Positions 55,585-63,771 of a stretch of 64,000 bases of DNA are shown here, piece by piece. Source of the stretch: Nocardia vulneris. Its GTDB lineage: Bacteria > Actinomycetota > Actinomycetes > Mycobacteriales > Mycobacteriaceae. A program made the translations under genes and the position numbers. The stretch lies in the NCBI RefSeq assembly GCF_001613425.1, contig NZ_BDCI01000050.1, forward strand, positions 89,622 through 153,621. Reading direction: 5' to 3'. How positions within the stretch are numbered: position 1 is the stretch's first letter; each line of letters begins with the position of its first letter. The notes beneath the pieces were generated by a model that ran no database searches, was not told where the DNA came from, and saw nothing but the letters and a program-made list of their open reading frames with translations.

Positions 55585-56652
55585 TCAGTCGGGCAGGACC
55601 ACGCGGATCCGGGAGCCGGGATCGGTGACGGCGATGGTGCCGCCGTGCAGGTCCACCACCCAGCGGGAGATGGCCAGGCCGAGACCGGTGCCGCCGCCGT
55701 CGGTGCGACCACCCCGGGTGAACCGGTCGAAGACGCGCGCACGGTCGGCACGCGGTATGCCCGGCCCGTCGTCGGCGACCTCGATCACGAGTTCCCCGGG
55801 TAGTCGCCGCGCGGTGACGCGCACTTCACCGCCGGCCGGACCGTGCCGGGCGGCGTTGTCGAGCAGATTGAGCAACACCTGGTGCAGCCGGGCCCGGTCC
55901 GCGAACACCGTTGCGGCACTGGGCTGCACATGACTGGTGAAATACACGCCGCGACCGAGCGCGGCCGCCGCGACCTCGGCCTCGGCCACCACTTCGGCGA
56001 ACAGCGGTGCCACATCGAGCTTTTCGCGGTCCAGCGGAAACGCCCCGGCCTCGATGCTGGACAGGTCGAGCAGTTCGGACACCAGCCGGCTCAGTCGCTC
56101 GGTCTGGGCGAGCGCGGTGCGCAAGGTTTTCGGATCCGGTTCGGAGACACCGTCGACGAGGTTTTCCAGCACCGCGCTCAACGCGGTGATCGGCGTGCGC
56201 AATTCGTGCGAGACGTTCGCGATGAGGTCGCGGCGCTGCTGGTCGGCGGCCGCGAGATCGGCGGCCATCTGGTTGAACGCCTCGGCCAGCTGCCCGACCT
56301 CGTCGCGCGAACTCGCCCGCACCCGGCGGGTGTAGTCGCCCTGCGCCATCCGCTTGGCCGCCGCGGTCATCTCCCGCAGCGGCCTGGTGATGCCGTGCGC
56401 GAGAAACTGCGAGGTGGCCAACGCGATCACCATCGCGGCGACCGTCGTCCGCGGCGGCAGCCAGCCGATCTTGAACCGGAAGAACCCGAACGCGATGCCG
56501 CCGGCGCACAGCATGAGGATGGCCAGCTTCACCTTGATCGAACGCACCGGATCCAACGGGCGCGGCAGCACGTCCGCCACCCAGTCCGAGGTGAGCCGGA
56601 GTCGCCGCGCGAGCACACCCCCCGACCCGGGATCGGCGGGGTCCGTGCTCAT
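55585..56652 (-). CDS. Sensor histidine kinase
   Basis: 355 aa from the ATG at 56652, which overlaps the response-regulator stop by 4 bases; the long upstream open frame is rejected. Two transmembrane segments lie at ~37-57 and ~60-80, with hardly any extracellular loop. Then come HAMP (TRPLREMTAAAKRMAQGDYT), HisKA (LIANVSHELRTPITALSAVL, phospho-His) and HATPase domains (LLNLLDNAARHG, VADDGPGIP, GTGLGLAISRWVV). It pairs with the regulator at 56649. The small loop suggests that it senses a membrane or intracellular signal. Confidence 0.92.
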   Translation of the reverse strand: MSTDPADPGSGGVLARRLRLTSDWVADVLPRPLDPVRSIKVKLAILMLCAGGIAFGFFRFKIGWLPPRTTVAAMVIALATSQFLAHGITRPLREMTAAAKRMAQGDYTRRVRASSRDEVGQLAEAFNQMAADLAAADQQRRDLIANVSHELRTPITALSAVLENLVDGVSEPDPKTLRTALAQTERLSRLVSELLDLSSIEAGAFPLDREKLDVAPLFAEVVAEAEVAAAALGRGVYFTSHVQPSAATVFADRARLHQVLLNLLDNAARHGPAGGEVRVTARRLPGELVIEVADDGPGIPRADRARVFDRFTRGGRTDGGGTGLGLAISRWVVDLHGGTIAVTDPGSRIRVVLPD

Positions 56653-57350
56653 CGCGCCTCCAAGGCGTAACCGACGCCGTGCACGGTCCGGATCAGGTCC
56701 GCGCCGAGCTTGCGCCGCAACGCCTTGATATGACTGTCCACCGCGCGGGTTCCCGCGGCATCGGCCCAGTCCCACACTTCCTCGAGCAGCCGTTCGCGGG
56801 CCAGCACCACGCGCGGGCGGCGCGCCAGCCGAGCGAGCAGATCGAATTCGAGCGGCGTGAGCTGGGCTTCGACCTCGGCCCGCCAAACCCGGCGCTGGTC
56901 GATATCGATGCGGAGGTCACCGACGGCGATCACGGTGCCGTCGCGATCGGCGGCCCGATCCATCCGGCGCAGCAGTGCGTGCACCCGGGCGGTGAGCACC
57001 CGCAGCGAGAACGGTTTGGTCAGGTAGTCGTCGGCGCCGACGCCGAGCCCGATCAGCTGGTCGGTCTCGTCGGTCCGCGCGGTCAACATCAGCACCGGCA
57101 CCGGCCGCTCCGCCTGGATCCGGCGGCACACCTCGAGCCCGTCGAAGCCGGGCAGCATCACGTCCAGCACGACGAGGTCGGGGGCCAGCGCGGCGGCCGC
57201 CGCCACCGCGCCCGGCCCGTCGTGCGCCAGGTCCACGGTGAATCCCTCGGCGCGCAACCGGGCCGCCACGGACTCCGCGATGGTCACCTCGTCGTCGACC
57301 ACCAGGATCCGCCGCAGCACCTGTCCCCCACCCGCTCCGCTCTGCTCCAT
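56649..57350 (-). CDS. OmpR/PhoB-type response regulator
   Basis: 233 aa, ATG at 57350; a GTG near residue 11 is an alternative start. The receiver domain has RILVVDDEVTIAESVA, the phosphoacceptor Asp in VVLDVMLPGFDG and the Lys in DYLTKPFSL. The C-terminal winged helix has LTPLEFDLLARLARRPRVVL and DSHIKALRRKLGADLIRTV. It is co-transcribed with the kinase. Targets are unknown, but the downstream DUF4173 gene is a candidate by position. Confidence 0.93.
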   Translation of the reverse strand: MEQSGAGGGQVLRRILVVDDEVTIAESVAARLRAEGFTVDLAHDGPGAVAAAAALAPDLVVLDVMLPGFDGLEVCRRIQAERPVPVLMLTARTDETDQLIGLGVGADDYLTKPFSLRVLTARVHALLRRMDRAADRDGTVIAVGDLRIDIDQRRVWRAEVEAQLTPLEFDLLARLARRPRVVLARERLLEEVWDWADAAGTRAVDSHIKALRRKLGADLIRTVHGVGYALEAR

Positions 57351-57413
57351 GCTCGCAAACCCTAGCCACCACCTGTGGAGAGCCGCCGCATCAAATGTGG
57401 AGATTCCGTGTGC

Positions 57414-57480
57414 GGCCGGGCGCGGGACACGGCCGGATCGGATTCGGCACGACGCGCGAAGCCGGGCGGTGTTTTAGGCT
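57414..57480 (+). repeat. Interspersed repeat, copy B
   Basis: Imperfect second copy of the element at 50093-50163, sharing GGCCGGGCGCG at the left and GGCACGACGCGCGAAGC near the right end. A TAGGCT -10-like hexamer (57475-57480) sits at its right end, six bases before the ATG at 57487, consistent with a leaderless transcript. Confidence 0.5.
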
Positions 57481-57486
57481 GCGGAC

Positions 57487-57915
57487 ATGAATCCTCGCCT
57501 GCAATACAGGGATTGGCCTGGTGAGGCCGAGGGGCGGCTGGAGTGGTTGCGGGCCGACCTTTCCGACGATATCCAGCTGGACTTCCGCGCCGGAACCTCG
57601 TTGGACGAATTGGAGGCGGAGCTGCTGCGCCGGTTCGGCGAGGTGGCCGCGCTGGACGCACCGGAGGTCGGGCCGTTCGTCGCCGGTGTAGCGACCTACC
57701 TGGGCGAACTGCTCATCCGGCGCACCGGGGCGCGCTGGAGCTGGCCGGTGCAACCGGCCGCCGGGGATCCGCCGACGCTGATGCTCACCGCGGATTTCGA
57801 CTTCGAGGTCGTCTCGCCCTGGGACATCATCGCCGCGGCCGTACGGGACCGCACCGGCACCGCGTTCACCGCGTTCGTGCGCCGATGGGATCCCGTCGAA
57901 CAAGCCGCTGACTGA
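57487..57915 (+). CDS. Hypothetical protein
   Basis: 142 aa, not recognised. It has no signal peptide or transmembrane segment and appears to be a small alpha/beta cytoplasmic protein with LEAELLRRFGEVAAL and WDIIAAAVRDRTGTAFTAFV stretches. The lack of a ribosome-binding site and the TAGGCT hexamer six bases ahead of the ATG suggest leaderless translation. It is convergent with the metal ATPase, 7 bases from its stop. Codon use looks like that of its neighbours. Confidence 0.72.
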   Translation: MNPRLQYRDWPGEAEGRLEWLRADLSDDIQLDFRAGTSLDELEAELLRRFGEVAALDAPEVGPFVAGVATYLGELLIRRTGARWSWPVQPAAGDPPTLMLTADFDFEVVSPWDIIAAAVRDRTGTAFTAFVRRWDPVEQAAD

Positions 57916-57922
57916 ATTCGCG

Positions 57923-59950
57923 TTACTTCTGCGCGACCGGTCGCGGCTCGTGCTCGATGCCCTCGTGCTCGGCGCCGCGGCGGAAGCGCAGCAGGCGCAG
58001 CGCGTTCGCGACGACCAGCAGGGTCGAGCCTTCGTGGATGAAGACCGCGGGGCCGATCGGCAGCCCGATGAGTGTCGCGGGCACCAGCGCGGCGACGATC
58101 AGCAAGGAGAAGGCCAGGTTCTGCCGGATGATCCCGGCGGTCCGCCGGCTCAGCGCCACCGCGAACGGCAGCCTGCCGATATCGTCGACCATCAGCGCCA
58201 CATCGGCGGTTTCCAGCGCGACCGCCGAGCCGCTCGCCCCCATCGCGATGCCGACCGACGAGTTCACCATCGCGGGCGCGTCGTTCACGCCGTCACCGAC
58301 CATCGCCGTGCCGTTGCGGCCGCCCAACCGCTTGACCATGGTGACCTTGTCCTCGGGTAGCAACCCGCCGTGCGCGGCGTCCAGACCCATGTCCGCGGCG
58401 ACCGCATCGGCGACGCGCTGGTTGTCCCCGGAGATCAAAACGATGTTGTCGATCCCGAGTTCCCGCAGCCGGGCCACCACGGGCGCCGCCTCCGCGCGCG
58501 GGCTGTCCATCACACCGACGACGCCCAGGTAGGCGCCCGCGTGCCGGACGATCATGGTGGTGCGGCCCTGATCGTGCAGGTCGTCTACGATCTCGACGAG
58601 CGCCGCGGGCAGACCCGCCGGATCGAGTTCGGTGAACATGGTGCGGTTGCCGACCTCGGTGGCGCGACCGTCCACCAGTGCGGTCACACCTCGACCGGTC
58701 ACCGAATTCACCTCCGACGCAGTGCGTTCGGCGCCGGCGGGCACCAGTAGTGCGAGATCGCGGGTGATCGCGCCCGCCAGCGGGTGATCGCTGTAGGACT
58801 CCACGGCGAACAGCGTGGTGATCAGCTCGTCGCGCAACTCGGCGCGCACCGGGACGATATCGGTGACCCGGGGTTGACCCCAGGTGAGCGTGCCGGTCTT
58901 GTCGAACGCCATCGACCGCACCCGGCCCAGCGTCTCGAGCGGGCCGCCGCCCTTGGCCAGCACGCCCGCCTGCGCGGCCCGCGCGATCCCGGCCAGCACC
59001 GCGCTCGGGGTGGCGATCGCCAGCGCGCACGGGCTCGCCGCGACCAGCACCACCATCGCCCGGTAGAAGCTGTCCGCGAACGGCTCGGCATTGACGAACA
59101 CACCGAACGCCAGGACGCCGAGCACACCGGCCAGCACCACCGGCACATAGAACACCTGGAACCGGTCGATGAACCGCTGGGTCGGCGATTTCTGGGTATC
59201 GGCCTCACGCACCATCGTGATGACCCGGGCCAGCATGCTGTCGGCGGCCCGGCTGGTCACCAGGACGTCCATCGCGCCCGCGCCGTTCATCGTGCCCGCG
59301 AACACCCGATGCGTTTCCGGTACAGGAGTGCTACTCGACAGCGCGGCCTGCGCATCGGCGACCGGCGCCTTCTCCACCGGAATGCTCTCGCCGGTGACCG
59401 AGGATTCGTCGACACTGCTCACGCCGGCGACCACGACACCATCCGCGGCGAGTCGCGAATTCGGCAGCACCACAACCACATCGCCGATCGCCAACTCGTC
59501 GACCGGTACCTCCCGCACCGCACCGTCCGGACCGCGCACCAGCGCGGTGCCCGGCGCGAGTTCGGCCAGCGCCTCGATCGATCGCTGCGCCCGGCCCATC
59601 GCGTACTCCTCGAGCGCGTGCCCGAGGCTGAACAGGAACAACAGCACCGAACCCTCGGCCCACTTGCCGACCATGGCCGCACCCACCGCCGCAACCAGCA
59701 TCAGGAAATCGACCTCGAACCGGCCGCGCCGCACCGTCGCGATCGCGGTGCGGATCGTGAAGAAGCCGCCGAAGAAATAGGTGGCGGCGAACAGCACGAT
59801 CGCCACCCACTCGGGTGCGGATACCAGGTATTTCGCGGTCATGCCCGCGGCGTAGGTGACACCGGAGGCAATCGCGAAGATCAGCTCCGATCGCTCCCCC
59901 ATCCCTGCGTTTTTGTGGTCGTGCCCGGCTGCTCGTCCGTCGCTGCTCAT
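57923..59950 (-). CDS. P1B-4-type heavy-metal-transporting ATPase
   Basis: 675 aa from the ATG at 59950. P-type motifs are present: TGES in SSVTGESIPVEKAP, the transmembrane metal motif SPC (306-308, AASPCALAIATP), the phosphorylated Asp350 in DKTGTLT, and the hinge GDGVND. The C-terminal membrane motif HEGST (639-643) together with SPC is diagnostic of the P1B-4 subgroup, which exports Co(II), Fe(II) or related divalent metals. There is no N-terminal Cys-rich metal-binding domain, only a short His-containing GHDHKN start. The upstream region has an ArsR-like operator and a -10 element that fit a leaderless transcript. Confidence 0.9.
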   Translation of the reverse strand: MSSDGRAAGHDHKNAGMGERSELIFAIASGVTYAAGMTAKYLVSAPEWVAIVLFAATYFFGGFFTIRTAIATVRRGRFEVDFLMLVAAVGAAMVGKWAEGSVLLFLFSLGHALEEYAMGRAQRSIEALAELAPGTALVRGPDGAVREVPVDELAIGDVVVVLPNSRLAADGVVVAGVSSVDESSVTGESIPVEKAPVADAQAALSSSTPVPETHRVFAGTMNGAGAMDVLVTSRAADSMLARVITMVREADTQKSPTQRFIDRFQVFYVPVVLAGVLGVLAFGVFVNAEPFADSFYRAMVVLVAASPCALAIATPSAVLAGIARAAQAGVLAKGGGPLETLGRVRSMAFDKTGTLTWGQPRVTDIVPVRAELRDELITTLFAVESYSDHPLAGAITRDLALLVPAGAERTASEVNSVTGRGVTALVDGRATEVGNRTMFTELDPAGLPAALVEIVDDLHDQGRTTMIVRHAGAYLGVVGVMDSPRAEAAPVVARLRELGIDNIVLISGDNQRVADAVAADMGLDAAHGGLLPEDKVTMVKRLGGRNGTAMVGDGVNDAPAMVNSSVGIAMGASGSAVALETADVALMVDDIGRLPFAVALSRRTAGIIRQNLAFSLLIVAALVPATLIGLPIGPAVFIHEGSTLLVVANALRLLRFRRGAEHEGIEHEPRPVAQK

Positions 59951-59987
59951 ATCTACATAATATGCATAGATCGCCATATCTGCATAG
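59951..59987 (-). promoter_or_regulatory. Probable promoter/operator of the metal ATPase
   Basis: An AT-rich stretch in GC-rich surroundings. Inverted half-sites ATCTA (59951-59955) and TAGAT (59967-59971) flank an inner palindrome TATGCATA (59961-59968), followed by ATATCTGCATAG further upstream. On the minus strand a TATTAT -10-like element lies six bases before the ATG. The layout resembles ArsR/SmtB operators of metal efflux genes, but no such regulator gene is adjacent. Confidence 0.5.
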
Positions 59988-60067
59988 CTTGATTTCTTTG
60001 ATCCAGTCGACGGACCCCCGCCGCGACTCGTGACTGTGCGCCCGACGAGTCGCGCCCGATCCTGCGG

Positions 60068-60604
60068 TCAGCCGAGAGCCGCCACTTCCCAGAGGCCGCC
60101 GTCATTGCGGCACCTCCGGTTCTCGGAGGTCATCCGCACCTTGTCATCGCCGAAAACGATGTCCGGACAGGCATACCTACTGTCCCCGCCGATCAGACGG
60201 GTGGCGGTGCCCCTGAGGCGGTAGCGGAACCGCTGGTTCGCGTTGTCGGCGCCGCAGGAGAATCCGTAGACGATTCCACTCTGCCCGCCGCTGTCCAGAC
60301 ACAACCCGGTGGCGACGTTCTTCAGCTGAACGAAGCCGTCTGCGACGATCTTCCACTCCCACCGCTGCCGTGGCGCGGCGGCAGCGGGCTGGCACGAGGC
60401 CACCGAAGCGGTGGTGTCCGAGTCGAGATTCATGCAGCGCAGGTCCTCGTCCTCGGCATCGGGAGATCGATCGTCGAAGAACAACCGGACCACATCGCCG
60501 CTGCCGGGTTCGGCCGCGGAGCTCGGTGCCTGACCGACCAGCACGGTCGTCGCCGCCAGAACAATCACCGCCGGGAGAATCCTTCCGAGACAGGTGGTGC
60601 GCAT
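60068..60604 (-). CDS. Secreted ricin B-type lectin-domain protein
   Basis: 178 aa, ATG preceded by GGAG. The signal peptide is clear (ILPAVIVLAATTVLVGQAPSSAA), with likely cleavage near SSAAEP. The mature part has beta-trefoil features: FVQLKNVATGLCLDSGG, NQRFRYRL and RWEWKIV (QxW-like). Cys pairs probably form disulfides. It may bind sugars on the cell surface or in the medium. It looks truncated relative to a full three-lobed trefoil, and the last ~40 residues are divergent. Confidence 0.78.
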   Translation of the reverse strand: MRTTCLGRILPAVIVLAATTVLVGQAPSSAAEPGSGDVVRLFFDDRSPDAEDEDLRCMNLDSDTTASVASCQPAAAAPRQRWEWKIVADGFVQLKNVATGLCLDSGGQSGIVYGFSCGADNANQRFRYRLRGTATRLIGGDSRYACPDIVFGDDKVRMTSENRRCRNDGGLWEVAALG

Positions 60605-60794
60605 TCGGTCTCCATTCGTAGTGGGGACTGCAATATGGGGATCACCGACCTCCTTCTATACCGGCACGGCGGCGCTCACCAGCGCATCATCGGGTTGCTG
60701 TCGGGTCACGAAGCTCGCCGCGCGCCCCGTCCGGCGACGCGCGACGCTGCTCCGCCGGGCGGGGATCGGTGCGCGTCGCCTAGCATCGCGACAT

Positions 60795-61508
60795 GTGATC
60801 ACCGTTGCCACCTGGAATGTCCTGCATCGCATTCATGCCGAGAACTGGTACGAGGACGTCTCCAGCAGATGGCCGGACGAGGCGGCGCGCATCGACGCGG
60901 TCACCGCGCGCATCGCGGCCCGCACCGAACAGCTGATCGCACTGCAGGAGGTCAGCGGTGACCAGTTGATCAGCCTGCGGGCCGGATTGCCCGACCGCAC
61001 AGTGCATTCCATGCAGTATCAACGCCTGCCCACGGCGCGCAGGCACGCCAGCCAGCTGCGTGATCCGAGCGAACACCTGGTGCTGATCGTCGCGGGGCCC
61101 AGCCGGGAGATCGCGGCCGAATCCTTCGCCGACGACCCGGGCAAAGGCGCGCTGGTGATCACCGCCGCGGGCGTGCTCGTCCTCGCGACGCATGTGACCG
61201 GCGACCGGCGGCGGGCGGGCCAGTTCCGTCGCTTGGCCGAATTGGCGTCCAGCACACCGGAATACCCGGCGGTGCTGCTCGGCGACTACAACATCGACCG
61301 CGAGACGGTCGCCGAACAGTTCGGCGCGGGCTTCAGCGTCGCCGACCTCTCCCCCGGCGCGCTGCCGACCCGCCCCCGCTCCTCGGGCGCGAAATCGCAG
61401 TACATCGACCATGTCGTGGTGCGCGACGCGACGGTGCACGAGGTGACCGTCGAGGACGTCGACGGGCTGTCCGATCACAACCTCGTGCGCGCGGCCATCA
61501 CGCTGTGA
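60795..61508 (+). CDS. Endonuclease/exonuclease/phosphatase family hydrolase
   Basis: 237 aa from a GTG at 60795; an upstream in-frame start would add an unlikely Arg-rich extension. EEP motifs are present: VATWNVLH near the N-terminus, LIALQEVSGDQLISL (catalytic Glu), LGDYNIDRE and VDGLSDHNLVRA (Asp/His). No ribosome-binding site is seen; TAGCAT lies eight bases ahead of the start, so the transcript may be leaderless. Phosphodiesterase, DNase or sphingomyelinase activity are all possible. No signal peptide is visible in the chosen form. Confidence 0.82.
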   Translation: MITVATWNVLHRIHAENWYEDVSSRWPDEAARIDAVTARIAARTEQLIALQEVSGDQLISLRAGLPDRTVHSMQYQRLPTARRHASQLRDPSEHLVLIVAGPSREIAAESFADDPGKGALVITAAGVLVLATHVTGDRRRAGQFRRLAELASSTPEYPAVLLGDYNIDRETVAEQFGAGFSVADLSPGALPTRPRSSGAKSQYIDHVVVRDATVHEVTVEDVDGLSDHNLVRAAITL

Positions 61509-61513
61509 TTTAG

Positions 61514-61528
61514 CTGCCCGCCGGGCAG
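61514..61528 (+). terminator. Small hairpin after the EEP hydrolase gene
   Basis: CTGCCCG and CGGGCAG flank a single C five bases after the stop codon (effectively a 5- to 6-bp stem once a loop is allowed). No T-tract follows. Weak terminator candidate. Confidence 0.4.
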
Positions 61529-61577
61529 ATGACCCGATTCCCCGCCGAGCCGGTCCGGACCGACCGAGAATGCTCCT

Positions 61578-62426
61578 ATGGTCGAGATCAGCCGCGGGGT
61601 CGCCACCGTGAACGGCATCCACATGCACTATCGACGCGCCGGCTCGGGTTCGGCGCTGGTGCTGTTGCACGGCTGGCCGCAAACCGGCTACTGCTGGCGG
61701 CGCGTACTGCCCGCCCTGGCCGAACGGCACACCGTAATCGCCCCGGACCTAAGGGGTTACGGGCACACCGACAAACCGACGGCCGGCTACGACAAACGGA
61801 CGATGGCCGCCGACGTCGCGGCGCTGCTCGAATCCCTCGGCTTCGACACCGCCGCCGTGGTCGGTCACGATCGTGGCGCGCGGGTAGCCCATCGCTGGGC
61901 CCTGGATCGGCCCGATCAGATCACGAAACTCGCTGTGCTCGACATCATTCCGACGAGGGAGACCTGGCGGCGGATGGATGCCGCGCTGGGGCGACGCTTC
62001 TTCCACTGGTTCTTCCATCTGCAACCCGATCTACCGGAACGTCTTGTCGGGCACGATATTTCCGGATATCTGCGGTACTTCTTCGAAACCTGGACGGTCA
62101 ATCGGCACGGACTGCCCGGCGAAGCCATCGACGAATACATCCGCGCCTTCAGCACTCCCGGCGCGTTGCGCGCGGGTTTCGACGACTACCGCGCGGCCGA
62201 ACTGGACACCGAGCACGACAATGCCGACGCGGGTCACCGCCTGCGCATGCCGGTGCTCGCCCTGTGGGGCGCCGCCAGTTTCCTCGAAGAGATACCGGCC
62301 CTGCAGATCTGGCGTGAGTATGCCGAAAATGTCACCGGCGCAGCCATTCCCGAATGCGGCCATTTCATCGCCGAAGAGCGGCCGGAAGCCCTGCTCGCCC
62401 ACCTGACCGAGTTCCTCGCCGCCTGA
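61578..62426 (+). CDS. Alpha/beta hydrolase, haloacetate (fluoroacetate) dehalogenase-like
   Basis: 282 aa. The nucleophile elbow is GHDRGARVAHRWALDRP, with Asp98 as nucleophile rather than Ser. The oxyanion region is HGWPQTGY and the catalytic His lies in CGHFIAEERP. The RGARV and later LAVLDIIPT and FFHWFF segments, including an HW pair, match fluoroacetate dehalogenases, in which two Arg residues and the HW pair bind carboxylate and halide. It may hydrolyse 2-haloacids or be an epoxide-hydrolase-type relative. The substrate is inferred from motif similarity. Confidence 0.8.
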   Translation: MVEISRGVATVNGIHMHYRRAGSGSALVLLHGWPQTGYCWRRVLPALAERHTVIAPDLRGYGHTDKPTAGYDKRTMAADVAALLESLGFDTAAVVGHDRGARVAHRWALDRPDQITKLAVLDIIPTRETWRRMDAALGRRFFHWFFHLQPDLPERLVGHDISGYLRYFFETWTVNRHGLPGEAIDEYIRAFSTPGALRAGFDDYRAAELDTEHDNADAGHRLRMPVLALWGAASFLEEIPALQIWREYAENVTGAAIPECGHFIAEERPEALLAHLTEFLAA

Positions 62427-62540
62427 TTGCGCTTGCACCGAGATCTGGTCACGGAACGGTCATCGACCGCGCCACAGACCGGCTGGTCTGGGAGAATTCC
62501 GGGTGGCCCTGGACGCGTGTGCGCGAACGAAAGGTGCGAC

Positions 62541-63251
62541 ATGGTTGCGCTGGGACGGTTCGGCAGACAGCTCGCGGTCGGCGCGCTCACCCTGCTCTGC
62601 GCCGCCGGTGCGCACGGTGTCGCGGCGGCGGTCGAGCCGAGCACCAGCCTCGGCGGCGGATCGGGGATCCTGCTCGGGCGCGGCGCGTGCACGTTGACCA
62701 CCATCGGATACGACCGCGCGGACCGGCTGGTCGGGCTCACCGCGGGGCACTGCGCGGAACTCGGCATGTCCGTGCGGGCCGAGCAGACCCCGGACGCGGG
62801 CGTGGTCGGCACGGTCGCCGCCGTCGACCACCAGAACGACTATGCGGTAGTCGAATTCGACCACGTCAAGGTGCGGCCGAGCAGGCAGGTCGCCGCGACC
62901 GTGATCGGAGGCGTCGGCGCACCGCCGCGACCCGGGGACGTGGTGTGCAAACACGGGCGGACCACCGGATACAACTGCGGTGTCGTCTGGGGTACGCACC
63001 GGTGGTGGTTCCAGAACCAGTCCTGCTCGCAGCCCGGCGACTCCGGCGGGCCGGTCACCCTCGGCGACCGCCTCATCGGCATGAACGTCGGACACATCGG
63101 CATCCCCGCCACCGCACTCCCCGCCGTCGACCTGATGTGCAAATCCGCCGCAGGGCCCCTGCACGATGTCGCCGTCGCCACCCAGATCGGCATGGTGCTC
63201 GCCGACATAGATCGCACCGGCGGCATCGGTTCCGGATTCCGACCCCTCTGA
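62541..63251 (+). CDS. Secreted chymotrypsin-family serine protease
   Basis: 236 aa from the ATG at 62541 with GAAAGG upstream; the longer open frame lacks a start signal. The signal peptide is LAVGALTLLCAAGAHGVAAA. The catalytic triad is complete: His in LTAGHC, Asp in QNDYAVVEF and Ser in QPGDSGGPV. Cys residues near GRGACTL, the His, VVCKHG, YNCGV, QSCS and LMCKSA suggest disulfides. It resembles short actinobacterial S1 proteases of the alpha-lytic/streptogrisin type, apparently without a long pro-region. Confidence 0.9.
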   Translation: MVALGRFGRQLAVGALTLLCAAGAHGVAAAVEPSTSLGGGSGILLGRGACTLTTIGYDRADRLVGLTAGHCAELGMSVRAEQTPDAGVVGTVAAVDHQNDYAVVEFDHVKVRPSRQVAATVIGGVGAPPRPGDVVCKHGRTTGYNCGVVWGTHRWWFQNQSCSQPGDSGGPVTLGDRLIGMNVGHIGIPATALPAVDLMCKSAAGPLHDVAVATQIGMVLADIDRTGGIGSGFRPL

Positions 63252-63473
63252 GCCCACGCGCCTCGCCGCATGTCGAGTCCGGCGAACACCAGATTCGCCG
63301 AGGCGCACGCGTCAAGCCGCGCCTCGTTGGCAACCGGCCCGTCCAGCCCCATCAGGTGACGCCGTTGGGCGGCGCGCTACCCGAGGGCCCTCTATCCCAA
63401 CACTCAGTCCCGAGGCACCCCTGAAGCGTGCACCGCCACGCCGAGCGACACGCGCTCTGCGAGCTGGACAGTT

Positions 63474-63534
63474 GATCACCAGGTAATGGTGGCGGAGGGC
63501 TCTCGACCGATGCCGCCACCATTACCTGGTGATC
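63474..63534. repeat. Perfect 22-bp inverted repeat
   Basis: Arms at 63474-63495 and 63513-63534 are exact reverse complements, around a 17-base loop. The arms contain CCAGGTAATGG, the half-site plus flank of the palindrome at 3191-3211. It could be a terminator for the protease gene (223 bp away, no T-tract), an operator, or a remnant of a mobile element. Confidence 0.75.
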
Positions 63535-63771
63535 AGTTGACCAGTTCGTACGAGCGCCTATGCGGACTTCGTGCGACCGGCAGGTGCCACGCATTCGTCG
63601 CATGGCAGAGCGGGTTCGATAGGGCGGCTGAGGTGGCCCGCCGGATGCGCAGATGTGGACTTCGCGCCCGCCTGACCTCTCGATGCGAGCGTCTCATCAG
63701 GCTTCGCGCGCCCGGCGGACGTCAGGCATTCATGGTCGCGTGGGAGGACGGGTGCGGAGATCCGGGGAAAT

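Noticed and set aside
63352..63603. Small minus-strand open frame across the inverted repeat
   Set aside because: No ribosome-binding site, atypical composition, and it spans the perfect inverted repeat, which would be an unlikely coding feature.
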